Below, piece after piece: positions 24,941 to 32,835 of a stretch of DNA of 33,514 nt (within the stretch, counting starts at the first letter, position 1; each line of letters starts with the position of its first letter). The notes beneath the pieces were generated by a model. That model saw only the letters and a list, made by a program, of their open reading frames with translations, ran no database searches and was not told the DNA's origin. This stretch comes from Bdellovibrionales bacterium (GTDB lineage Bacteria > Bdellovibrionota > Bdellovibrionia > Bdellovibrionales > UBA1609): NCBI GenBank assembly GCA_007121385.1, contig SKLV01000053.1, forward strand, positions 1-33,514, written 5' to 3'. The translations under genes were made by a program, and so were the position numbers.

Positions 24941-24973
24941 TGTCAGTGACAGTATTGCAAATGGTTTGCAATA
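24941..24973. repeat. two adjacent palindromes before the His-cluster membrane gene
   Basis: TGTCAGTGACA (24941-24951) is an 11-base palindrome with a one-base centre. Directly after it, TATTGCAAA (24953-24961) and TTTGCAATA (24965-24973) form a perfect 9-base inverted repeat around TGG. Together they fill most of the 45-base gap between tsaE and the next start codon at 24983. They could be paired operators or leader hairpins; a weak terminator role for tsaE is less likely because no T run follows. Confidence 0.6.
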
Positions 24974-24982
24974 AGCTGGTCT

Positions 24983-26905
24983 ATGTTCTTCCAATCTAGT
25001 CGCTCTCTGATCTGCTTTGTGATGGCGGTGGTGTTCTCTCTGTCTGGCCCTTTTCCGCAGGCTCAAGGAATGGATCTGGAGTCGTCACCCCAAGAGGCCC
25101 CCTTTAGTTTTTCCCGTCCAGCGCCCTTTTCCTTGGGAGACTCTGAGGCTGAATGGTTGGCTTCTGGGATTGACCTGGCTGGGGGAGCAGCCTCATCCTC
25201 CTCCCCAGAGCTTTTGATTGGAGGCTTTGTGGCCCTTGGCGCTGCTCTTTTGGCCAGTCTTTATTACAACTGGCTCAAAGAGAGGGATCAGCTTGATCTT
25301 CACAATAGGGACTCAGAGGGACTTCCCCCCTCGCATTGGTTAAATCCCCAGAATGTGGAGTCGGTGGGGAGTGGGGGAATGAAAGTCATCTCCAGCTACT
25401 CTGAGTTGGAGAGGGGTCTGGCTGAGGCCATTGAGGTCCTTAAACTCTATGAAAAGCAGTATTTGGCATCCGTTTTAAAAGGCCAGGAGAAGCCACCCTT
25501 GGACTGGGGAGACTCAGTGGCCTATTTAAACAGTCGTGGCTGGTGGCCGGCCTCCCATAAAATCGAAGCTCATAGTCAGCTTATTTTAGGGCCTTCTGGG
25601 CAGAGCGTTCAGGAGATGCTTTCAGCCTTGGAGTTTCGTCCTCAGCTCTTTAAAGCCCTAGAGAGCTCTGTTGTGATGGGTCCCTCAGTGTCGGGAGCTT
25701 GCGGGGCCCACTGCAATCATGATCATCAACACCATCACCACGAAGACCCAGTTTCTCCCTCCGCCCACAGTTCGGCCTTAAAAGAATTTTTTGCCCTAGG
25801 TGAGGTCGGTCGTTTCAGTCAAAATTTTTTAGCTCGAGTGGCTCTCTGGTCTGCTGGAGTGGCCAAGACTCTGCTTTGGGATTACACCCTAAAGCCATCT
25901 AAGGAGGCCCTCACCCACCCTCGCCAGGTGGGCCTAAAGCTGGCAGCGGGAAGTCGAATGTCTCGTCGGGAGAATCCGCTGAATGCCTATGTGGGGGGAA
26001 GTCTGGGCTTTGCTCTCTTTTGGGCCTACGAGGCCATCATTCATGGTGTTCTTCATATCCACTTTATGTGTAACCATGCCTTTCAATACTCTTTGGCGAT
26101 GAGTACGGCAGGAGCCGCCTTGGCTCCTATTCATCAGCTTAAACAGAGTGTTGAGCTGTTCTCCAGCCGTCTCAGCTTCAGTCAACGTCTGGCTTGGGTG
26201 AGTGACTTGCAAAAGGAGAAAAAGCTGGCTCAGAGGGCTAGGAAAAATTTATGGTTGGGCTCACGGGTTCTCAATCAGCGTGATTTTTTGGCCTCACATC
26301 ACAGTCATCTTTGGGCGCGAGACTTCGTCACTGAAGTGGAACTCTCTCCACAATGGTTTTTGTTAAGCCCACTTTTAAAAGCTCAAGGGGGGCGATCATT
26401 GGAGTCTGGAGGCCTTCTGAGTTCCCCCAACTCATCTCATCAGCAGATCTTGGATCTACGTGCGGAGCTGGAACTACAAATCCTCACTCTCAAAAAAGCT
26501 ATAGTCAGTATGGCCCTCTTGGCGCGATATGGGGGACGCTCCGAACTGGGGCCACTGCTTGACTCTCTTGGTTTTTTAAAGCGAAGCCTGGCAGCCTTGG
26601 AAGACCTAAAGCATTTATCTATTTTAAGGAGTGAGGAGTTCAGTTCAGTGAGTGGATTGAGCCCAGAAGACCTAAAGCTTTTGGAAAAATCATTGCGCCA
26701 TCAACTGCATCTTTTGCGAGAGCTGACCTTGGAAGGGCAGGTGGAAAGCGGGTCGGCTCAAGAGCTGTTTCGCAGCAGCAGGTCTTTAGCGCTGGTGTCT
26801 CAGTCCATGATTCGGGGCCAATGGGCAGATCCCATAAAAAGGGAAAAGCTTAAGGCTGACTTGATGTCAGACTGTGAGGTCTTACTTAAGCGGCCGCCTG
26901 GTTGA
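24983..26905 (+). CDS. exported or membrane protein with a histidine cluster, function unknown
   Basis: A 640-residue protein starting at ATG with no clear ribosome site. A signal sequence (LICFVMAVVFSLSGPFPQAQG) is followed by a hydrophobic helix at about 77-97 (LLIGGFVALGAALLASLYY). A metal-binding-like cluster lies at about 239-255: two Cys and eight His in ACGAHCNHDHQHHHHED. A second hydrophobic region near 335-375 is itself rich in His (YEAIIHGVLHIHFMCNH). The remaining 250 residues are helical and Leu-rich. I recognise no family. A role in binding zinc, copper or nickel is inference from the cluster only. The end overlaps the convergent gene by 20 bases. Confidence 0.72.
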   Translation: MFFQSSRSLICFVMAVVFSLSGPFPQAQGMDLESSPQEAPFSFSRPAPFSLGDSEAEWLASGIDLAGGAASSSSPELLIGGFVALGAALLASLYYNWLKERDQLDLHNRDSEGLPPSHWLNPQNVESVGSGGMKVISSYSELERGLAEAIEVLKLYEKQYLASVLKGQEKPPLDWGDSVAYLNSRGWWPASHKIEAHSQLILGPSGQSVQEMLSALEFRPQLFKALESSVVMGPSVSGACGAHCNHDHQHHHHEDPVSPSAHSSALKEFFALGEVGRFSQNFLARVALWSAGVAKTLLWDYTLKPSKEALTHPRQVGLKLAAGSRMSRRENPLNAYVGGSLGFALFWAYEAIIHGVLHIHFMCNHAFQYSLAMSTAGAALAPIHQLKQSVELFSSRLSFSQRLAWVSDLQKEKKLAQRARKNLWLGSRVLNQRDFLASHHSHLWARDFVTEVELSPQWFLLSPLLKAQGGRSLESGGLLSSPNSSHQQILDLRAELELQILTLKKAIVSMALLARYGGRSELGPLLDSLGFLKRSLAALEDLKHLSILRSEEFSSVSGLSPEDLKLLEKSLRHQLHLLRELTLEGQVESGSAQELFRSSRSLALVSQSMIRGQWADPIKREKLKADLMSDCEVLLKRPPG

Positions 26906-28295
26906 TTTTTTTAAAGCCCTGAATCAACTCGTGGGCCACTCGCTCGCTAAAGAGCATGGACTCCTCGGTGTTGGCGGAAATGTCTCCCAGACAGAGAAGG
27001 ACACCCAATAGATGGCCCTCCATCACTAGGGCCTGGGCCGTCACATGCTGAGGAATAGGGCTCACCCCACAGCTTTTAAAGAACTCCATGTTGGCGGGAC
27101 TCTCGACGACATAACCATGATAGGGCAGCTGAGTGCGATGGACGACTCGGAAAAGTGAAGGGGCATTGACGTCCACAGAGGGGAGGGATGAAATCTGAAA
27201 GCCCTTTTGCCACTTCCACACTTTCAACTGATTTCCCTCGAGCATAAGAATCATACTGAGCGCATAGTGTTTTTGCAGTTTTTGAAAGGCCCGGCCGGCC
27301 AGCTGATCATCCGAACCCGCTTCAGTCCATTGGGAGACCTGAGCTTGGTCCAAGTCGATCAAGCCTTGCAGGTCCGAACCTGGCCTTGAGGGAGGGGGTG
27401 GGGCTGCGGGAGCTGGATCCGGTGTGGGCATTGCCGCCACCGGGGCAGACTCTGCGGCAGGGGGCGGTTCTGGTGTTGCAGGAGCGGTCATGACTGCTGG
27501 AGCCTCAAAAGCGGGAGGTGGTGCCTCTTCTGGATGAGAGGACTCTGTTGGTGTAGAGAGGCCTTCTGGCTCCACATAGGTCATAGTGGGATTTATAGAG
27601 GAGCCGTCTAGGCCTGCCGGGGCCTGAGTTTCTGAGGGTGGCTGAGGGCTTTGGTCAAGACTAGCTGCTAAATCATCAAAGTTAAATCCCTGGTTGGGGC
27701 CTTTGGTGGCGGTGGAGGTGTTCAAGTCAAAACTCAAACTGAGCCCCTCTGGAGCCTGTTCCTGAGCTGAGACTTCAGGTGTTTCATCTGCAGGAGGGCT
27801 GAGGGGGGCAGCGGCTTCCGATTGGGTTGGAGGTGGCAGATCGGGTTTCTGTTCAGTGGGAGGAGGAGGGAGGTCGTTAAAGGACTTTTCCTGCACTTGA
27901 TAGTCTTGCCACAGCTGTTTAAGGTCGCGGTGTGAGGCCAGCAAATAACTCACTGGAAAGCTCCACTGAATGTCTTCAGGGGGCTCTACGCAGCCAACAA
28001 AAATCACTCCATCCCACTCGGCAAGAGGTAGAAGAGAGGGGGACCAGTTGGCCACACCTTGGATCTGTTGCCAGAGTTTGCGGTTGGGGTGTTCGTTCTG
28101 AAAAAAATCAGGTTTTAAGAGAGCTAAACCATAATGCTCCTGGGCCCACATGAGGTAAGTAGACACCTGGAGCTTTCCCTTCTCCAGAGCCCAAAAGGTG
28201 AGGGAATCTCCTCGAGGGAGCTGTTGTAGCCATTCCTCAACCTGGATCGGATTGATATTGAGGGCTTTAACCCATTCTTTATAGGAGCTGTTCAT
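26886..28295 (-). CDS. GAF-like protein with a proline-rich linker, function unknown
   Basis: A 469-residue cytoplasmic protein from ATG 28295, whose ribosome site is weak. Residues 1-130 form a compact domain with helices and strands; VSTYLMWAQEHYGLALLKPDFF loosely recalls the N-terminal domain of type II secretion or pilus ATPases. Residues about 140-310 are Pro, Ala and Glu-rich and probably disordered. The last 150 residues resemble a GAF sensor: a helix (LAGRAFQKLQKHY), strands LSMILMLEGNQLKVWKW, then ALVMEGHLLGVLLCLGD and a terminal helix. The overall plan is like the pseudo-receiver protein at 2419-4101. No catalytic domain is attached. Confidence 0.7.
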   Translation of the reverse strand: MNSSYKEWVKALNINPIQVEEWLQQLPRGDSLTFWALEKGKLQVSTYLMWAQEHYGLALLKPDFFQNEHPNRKLWQQIQGVANWSPSLLPLAEWDGVIFVGCVEPPEDIQWSFPVSYLLASHRDLKQLWQDYQVQEKSFNDLPPPPTEQKPDLPPPTQSEAAAPLSPPADETPEVSAQEQAPEGLSLSFDLNTSTATKGPNQGFNFDDLAASLDQSPQPPSETQAPAGLDGSSINPTMTYVEPEGLSTPTESSHPEEAPPPAFEAPAVMTAPATPEPPPAAESAPVAAMPTPDPAPAAPPPPSRPGSDLQGLIDLDQAQVSQWTEAGSDDQLAGRAFQKLQKHYALSMILMLEGNQLKVWKWQKGFQISSLPSVDVNAPSLFRVVHRTQLPYHGYVVESPANMEFFKSCGVSPIPQHVTAQALVMEGHLLGVLLCLGDISANTEESMLFSERVAHELIQGFKKINQAAA

Positions 28296-28336
28296 CTGAT
28301 GAACTCTTCGGTTGGAATGGACGAGGGCTTAAGCCT

Positions 28337-28364
28337 TTGAGTAAATAATGCTTCGCAATATATT
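28337..28364 (+). promoter_or_regulatory. candidate promoter for the desulfurase-mnmA-mtaB operon
   Basis: TTGAGT (28337-28342) and TATATT (28359-28364, five of six) are separated by 16 bases. The predicted start near 28372 gives a leader of about 30 bases to the ATG at 28402. The alternative ATG at 28348 would lie inside this promoter, which argues against it. Confidence 0.45.
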
Positions 28365-28401
28365 GAGGCCCATTTCAGTTCGTGTTAAAGAGTCTCAACT
28401 T

Positions 28402-29616
28402 ATGACGAACTTCCAGGGCCGGTCCTTTAAACCGGTGTACCTAGACCATAACGCAACCAGTCCTTTGGCTGCGGAGCTAAGGCCTTTGGCCTTGGAGTGG
28501 CTTGACCGCTGGGGCAATCCCAGCTCCATTCACCAGTGGGGGCGTGGGCCTAAGTCCATCATGAGAGAGGCGCGAAATCACTTCAGTCAGATGATTGGAG
28601 CCCACCCTCTGGAGGTTGTTTTCACCAGCGGCGGCTCTGAGGCCAATAACCAGGCCCTGAAGTCAGCCTTTTTTCATCTCAGCCGTCAGGGATCTGAGCG
28701 CCGTCAGTATTTGATCAGCGCCGTTGAACACCCCAGCGTGATGAAGACCATGGAGTTCCTGGCCGGCCTGGGAGCTGAGGTGCTGACTGTCCCAGTGAGT
28801 CGTCAGGGCCTTTTGGATTTGGACACTCTCCGCTCTTATTTGGGACCAAAAACAGCCATGGTCTCAGTGATGTATGCCAACAACGAGACGGGCCATATAT
28901 TCCCCATCAAAAAAATTTCCGAATGGGCTCATGAGGTGGGGGCTTGGGTCCACTGTGATGCAGTTCAGGCTCTGGGGAAAGTGCCAGTGGACGTGAAGAG
29001 CTGGGGGGTGGATTTGGCCAGCTTTTCAGGCCACAAATTTTACTCTCTCAAGGGGGCTGGGGCGCTTTATGTTCGCAAGGGCTTCCCTCTGGAGTCGCTG
29101 ATTCATGGGGGAGGTCAAGAAAGAGGGCGCCGAGCCGGCACTGAAAATGTATTGGCCATTGCGGCTCTCGGCCATATGGCTCGTCGTCGAGATCAAGTCC
29201 AAGACCAGTTTTTACGGCTGAGAGCCCTCCGAGATCAGATGGAAAAGGAAATTCTGAGCCAGATCTCGGGAGTCCGAGTGAATGGTCCAGACAATCTTCG
29301 TCTTCCCAACACCTCCAGTTTAATTCTCGACGGCGTGGACGGAGAAACTTTGCTGATGAACTTGGACTTGGAGGGTTTTGCGGTGTCCACGGGAGCGGCC
29401 TGCAGCTCTGGGAATCCTGAGCCCTCTCCGGTTCTCATGGCCATGGGCTTAACTCGGGAAGAGGCCCAAAGCTCCTTGCGCCTCAGCTTAGGCTGGGACA
29501 GCACAGAAGAGGAAGTGGAGAGCTTTGTTCGGGCACTTAAAGCTGTTGTTGAACGCCTGCGAAAAATCAAAAGAGAATCGACGAAGCTGGAGCAGAAGCA
29601 GAAGGAGAGGTTATGA
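28402..29616 (+). CDS. cysteine desulfurase, NifS/IscS type
   Basis: Pyridoxal-phosphate enzyme that takes sulfur from cysteine as a persulfide. The opening [11 protein letters not shown] is the family signature. The PLP lysine is Lys212 in [14 protein letters not shown], and the catalytic Cys is Cys334 in [14 protein letters not shown]. It is 404 residues long from the ATG at 28402, which is preceded by AAAGAG; an in-frame ATG at 28348 would add 18 residues without homology. mnmA overlaps its stop by four bases (ATGA), so the likely job is to supply sulfur for tRNA 2-thiouridine and perhaps for Fe-S clusters, including those of MtaB. Whether to call it iscS or nifS cannot be settled here. 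Confidence 0.92.
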   Translation: MTNFQGRSFKPVYLDHNATSPLAAELRPLALEWLDRWGNPSSIHQWGRGPKSIMREARNHFSQMIGAHPLEVVFTSGGSEANNQALKSAFFHLSRQGSERRQYLISAVEHPSVMKTMEFLAGLGAEVLTVPVSRQGLLDLDTLRSYLGPKTAMVSVMYANNETGHIFPIKKISEWAHEVGAWVHCDAVQALGKVPVDVKSWGVDLASFSGHKFYSLKGAGALYVRKGFPLESLIHGGGQERGRRAGTENVLAIAALGHMARRRDQVQDQFLRLRALRDQMEKEILSQISGVRVNGPDNLRLPNTSSLILDGVDGETLLMNLDLEGFAVSTGAACSSGNPEPSPVLMAMGLTREEAQSSLRLSLGWDSTEEEVESFVRALKAVVERLRKIKRESTKLEQKQKERL

Positions 29617-30707
29617 TGGATCTAAAACAGTCTCGGCCCCGGGTTTTAGTGGCCATGAGTGGGGGAGTGGACTCCTCAGTGGCCGCGGCTCTTTTGGTGG
29701 AGCAGGGCTATGATGTCGTTGGTGTGACCATGCAGGTCTGGGACTACTCCGCCAGCAGCTGTGAAATCCAGGAGGGAAATGGGACCTGCTGTTCCAGTAT
29801 CGATGTGGATGATGCCCGCAGCGTGGCCGATCGCCTTGGTATTCCCTTTTATGTGATGAACTGCGAAGCCAAATTCAAAGCTTTTGTGATTGATGACTTT
29901 GTGAACTCCTATTTGGCGGGTCGCACCCCCATACCCTGTGTGAACTGCAACACCTACCTCAAGTTCGACCACCTGATTCAGAAGATGAAAGAACTCAATT
30001 GCGACTATTTGGCCACCGGCCACTATGCTCGGCTAGAGACTTCACCCACAGGCCGCTTGGGGATTGTCACCAGCTGTGATGACTGGAAGGATCAAACCTA
30101 CTTCCTGTTTACTCTCAATCCAGAGATTGTTCCCTTTTTAAAGTTCCCAGTGGGCCACCTCAAAAAAGAAGAGGTGCGAAGGATTGCAGAGGAGAAGGAT
30201 CTGGTGGTAGCCAAAAAAAAGGACTCCACCGGGATTTGTTTTATTGGCAAGTCCGGCTATCAGGGCTTTGTGGAGAAGCAGGCTCGACCCGAGCAGATTT
30301 CCCCGGGGCTGTTAAAGTTCTACCCCAGTGGTCAAGTTCTCGGAGAGCATGGGGGTATTCACCTTTTCACCTACGGTCAGCGCAAAGGGCTTGGGGTCTC
30401 TCATCCTAAGCCTCTTTATGTGGTGAAAATCGACCCCGACTCTCGCACAGTCTGGCTGGGGGAAGAGGAGCACCTTTACTCCCAGGAGGTGGAAGTGAGT
30501 CAGCTCAACTGGTTGGATGAGCTGATGGAGGGGGAGGATCTCAAAGTGAAAATTCGCTTCCATCACCCAGGATCAATGGCCCGAGTGGAGCGACAGGGAG
30601 AAAAGCTCAAGCTCAGCTTTAAGGAGCCTCAGCGCTCCATAACTCCTGGACAAGCGGCCGTGTTTTATCGTGGTCAGCAGTTAGTGGGTGGAGGGTGGAT
30701 TTTGTGA
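29613..30707 (+). CDS. mnmA: tRNA-specific 2-thiouridylase MnmA
   Basis: Adenylates and thiolates U34 of tRNA-Lys, -Glu and -Gln. The PP-loop is [15 protein letters not shown] at residues 14-28. The two catalytic Cys are Cys109 in PCVNCN and Cys209 in STGICFIG, matching the E. coli pair. ATGHYARL and KDQTYFLF are also diagnostic. The 364-residue length is normal. AAGGAGAGG precedes the ATG, which overlaps the desulfurase stop. The stop is shared with the next start (GTGA). Confidence 0.96.
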   Translation: MMDLKQSRPRVLVAMSGGVDSSVAAALLVEQGYDVVGVTMQVWDYSASSCEIQEGNGTCCSSIDVDDARSVADRLGIPFYVMNCEAKFKAFVIDDFVNSYLAGRTPIPCVNCNTYLKFDHLIQKMKELNCDYLATGHYARLETSPTGRLGIVTSCDDWKDQTYFLFTLNPEIVPFLKFPVGHLKKEEVRRIAEEKDLVVAKKKDSTGICFIGKSGYQGFVEKQARPEQISPGLLKFYPSGQVLGEHGGIHLFTYGQRKGLGVSHPKPLYVVKIDPDSRTVWLGEEEHLYSQEVEVSQLNWLDELMEGEDLKVKIRFHHPGSMARVERQGEKLKLSFKEPQRSITPGQAAVFYRGQQLVGGGWIL

Positions 30708-32050
30708 GTGAGGCCAATCAAGAGCTCAACTTTTCCATTCATAGCTTTGGCTGCAAAGTGAACACCTACGACAGTGGGCTCTTGGAGCAGAGACTGAAAA
30801 GTGCAGGTTGGCAGAGGGATGCAGGTTCAGGGCCTCGGGTCCATGTTCTGAACACCTGTGCGGTGACGGCTGAGGCCACCAAAGAGGCTCTGCGGCGCAT
30901 TCGCCGCATTAAGGCTCAGGATCCCTTAAGCTTGGTGGTGGTCACTGGCTGTGCGGCTCAGGTTGACACAGATCAATTCAGTGATTTGCCCGGAGCTGAT
31001 CTGGTGGTGGCCAACTCCCACAAGGGGGATTTGGTGGATCTCATTCGCTGTCACTATGCGGGAACGCTGAAGCAAAAAGTTTTTAAGTCTAATATTTTTA
31101 AAAAAGAGGATCTGGAGGCTGGTGGTGGAGAAGAGAGTCATCACACCAGGTCTTTCTTAAAGATTCAAGATGGCTGCAATTCCTTTTGCACTTTTTGTGT
31201 GATTCCCTTTGCTCGGGGTAAGAGTCGATCCATCCCCATTGATCAATTGGTTCAACGAGTGCGGGAGTTGGAGGGGCAGGGAGTGGCCGAAGTGGTCCTC
31301 ACCGGAGTGCATATCGGAGACTACTTTGATGACTCCATGGGGCAGGGGAAAGGCCTGGAGGACTTAGTGGAGGCCATCTTAAGGCAGACCAGGATGGGCC
31401 GCCTTCGCCTCAGTTCTCTGGAGCCCATTGAACTGAGTTCGCGGCTGCTTGAGCTATACTCTGACCCCCGGCTGTGTCCTCATTTTCATATGAGTTTGCA
31501 GAGTGCGGACACCAAGGTCTTGGCGGATATGAAGCGCAAATACGGACAGCCAGAGGTGGAGAGGGCGCTGACGAATATTGCAAAAAAGGTCAAGGGGGCC
31601 TTTGTGGGCATGGATGTGATTGCTGGCTTTCCCGGCGAGACCGATGCGGAGTTTGAGAACACCTACCAAGCTCTTAACAACTTGCCTTGGACCAAAATTC
31701 ACGTATTCCCCTACAGTGTTCGCCCGGGAACTTTTGCCGCTCGACGGCCGGAACTCCAGCTGCCAGCCGCAGTCATTGTCCAGAGGGCCTCTCGTCTGCG
31801 CCAGCTCAGTCATGAGCGCTATCATCAGGAGGCTCTCAATCAGGTGGGTTCGCGTAAGAAAGTCCTTGTCCTTCGCAGCAGTCGTCAGTCTACAGGGGTT
31901 CAGTCGGCTTTAGCTCGGGATTACTGGAATATCCAGCTGCATTCTCGGCAGGGGGATCTGCCTGTCGGGGAGGAGTTGGAGGTGCAAATTCAGGGTTACC
32001 ATCCACTGGGGAATCAGCGCATGGACAGCCCCCTGATGGCCCAGATCTAG
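30704..32050 (+). CDS. mtaB: tRNA t6A37 methylthiotransferase MtaB
   Basis: Radical-SAM enzyme that turns t6A37 into ms2t6A37. The N-terminal cluster Cys are Cys17 ([12 protein letters not shown]), Cys52 (NTCAVT) and Cys83 (VTGCAAQ). The radical-SAM triad is C-x3-C-x2-C at Cys158, 162 and 165 ([15 protein letters not shown]). A short TRAM-like beta domain ends the protein. The [10 protein letters not shown] opening and CAVTAEA distinguish it from MiaB. GTG 30704 is chosen over GTG 30695 because GGAGGGTGG is correctly spaced for the former. It depends on TsaE-type t6A synthesis and on sulfur delivery. Confidence 0.93.
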   Translation: MSEANQELNFSIHSFGCKVNTYDSGLLEQRLKSAGWQRDAGSGPRVHVLNTCAVTAEATKEALRRIRRIKAQDPLSLVVVTGCAAQVDTDQFSDLPGADLVVANSHKGDLVDLIRCHYAGTLKQKVFKSNIFKKEDLEAGGGEESHHTRSFLKIQDGCNSFCTFCVIPFARGKSRSIPIDQLVQRVRELEGQGVAEVVLTGVHIGDYFDDSMGQGKGLEDLVEAILRQTRMGRLRLSSLEPIELSSRLLELYSDPRLCPHFHMSLQSADTKVLADMKRKYGQPEVERALTNIAKKVKGAFVGMDVIAGFPGETDAEFENTYQALNNLPWTKIHVFPYSVRPGTFAARRPELQLPAAVIVQRASRLRQLSHERYHQEALNQVGSRKKVLVLRSSRQSTGVQSALARDYWNIQLHSRQGDLPVGEELEVQIQGYHPLGNQRMDSPLMAQI

Positions 32051-32065
32051 GGCTGTGCAGATAAT

Positions 32066-32084
32066 ACCCTGTGGCAGGGTTTTT
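32066..32084 (+). terminator. weak intrinsic terminator after mtaB
   Basis: ACCCTG (32066-32071) and CAGGGT (32075-32080) form a six-base stem with a TGG loop, followed by TTTT to 32084. It lies 16 bases after the mtaB stop. The short stem suggests partial termination, so some read-through into rnc is likely. Confidence 0.45.
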
Positions 32085-32102
32085 GTTGCGCGCCGCCGTC
32101 AC

Positions 32103-32136
32103 AAAAGGTACTTGGTAGTTTTTATAGGTACCTTTT
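32103..32136 (+). promoter_or_regulatory. inverted repeat in the rnc leader, touching the start codon
   Basis: AAAAGGTAC (32103-32111) and GTACCTTTT (32128-32136) are perfect nine-base complements around a 16-base loop, and the right arm ends on the base before the rnc ATG. The only AGG that could serve as ribosome site (32126-32128) lies at the loop edge and in the right arm, so folding would hide it. I see no good promoter pair in the 86-base gap. The repeat could be a leader hairpin that controls rnc translation or a protein-binding site. Confidence 0.55.
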
Positions 32137-32835
32137 ATGTGGGACAAGTATCAGTTTAAGGATCAACAACTCTTGCTGCAGGCCTTCACCCATCGCAGCT
32201 TTCACAATGAGCAAGGGGCTCAAACCCCTTCAGGCCACAATGAGAGACTGGAGTTTTTAGGAGATGCCGTTTTAGACCTGGGGCTCAGCGACTTATTGAT
32301 GCGTCAGCTGGCCTCCAGTCCAGAAGGGGATCTGTCCAAGATCAGGGCCAGCTTGGTTAACGAGAGAGTTTTGTCGGAACTGGCCCTGGAATACGGGATA
32401 GATCAGCGTTTGCGGCTGGGGCGGGGTGAGGCTCAGAGCGGGGGGGCGCAAAAACCCCGGCTGCTCTCCTCAGCCTTTGAGGCCTATGTGGGAGCTCTTT
32501 ATTTAGATGGGGGTTTTGATATGGCCATGAAGTTTATCGAGGAGTCCTTTTCCTCTCGACTGCAAAAAATTGATCCCTATCAATCCTTCAGTGAGGACTA
32601 CAAAACCCGGCTTCAGGAGCTGGCCCAACAGAGCTTCCGCCAGACCCCCACCTATGAACTAAAAAGTGAAGAGGGGCCTGCTCACGATCGGCTCTTTTCG
32701 GTGGTGGTGAGCCTACAGGGGCAGGGTTTGGCTTCAGGTCAGGGTAGGAGCAAAAAACAAGCGGAGCAAGAGGCGGCTCGCAAGGCCTTGGAGGCCTGGA
32801 GTCCAGCTTGGCCCAAACAGGATAAACATGAGTGA
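32137..32835 (+). CDS. rnc: ribonuclease III
   Basis: Cleaves double-stranded RNA, including the rRNA precursor. The 232-residue length is normal. The catalytic signature NERLEFLGDAVLDLGLSD spans about residues 35-52. A second acidic site follows in SSAFEAYVGALYLDGG. The C-terminal double-stranded RNA-binding domain (about 148-226) has DYKTRLQELAQQ, a central sheet and the final helix SKKQAEQEAARKALEAW. The ATG has only a weak ribosome site, part of an inverted repeat. It overlaps era by eight bases, the common rnc-era order. Confidence 0.95.
   Translation: MWDKYQFKDQQLLLQAFTHRSFHNEQGAQTPSGHNERLEFLGDAVLDLGLSDLLMRQLASSPEGDLSKIRASLVNERVLSELALEYGIDQRLRLGRGEAQSGGAQKPRLLSSAFEAYVGALYLDGGFDMAMKFIEESFSSRLQKIDPYQSFSEDYKTRLQELAQQSFRQTPTYELKSEEGPAHDRLFSVVVSLQGQGLASGQGRSKKQAEQEAARKALEAWSPAWPKQDKHE

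Noticed and set aside
28348-28401. Extended N terminus for the cysteine desulfurase
   Set aside because: The earlier ATG falls inside the best promoter candidate and adds residues without family similarity.
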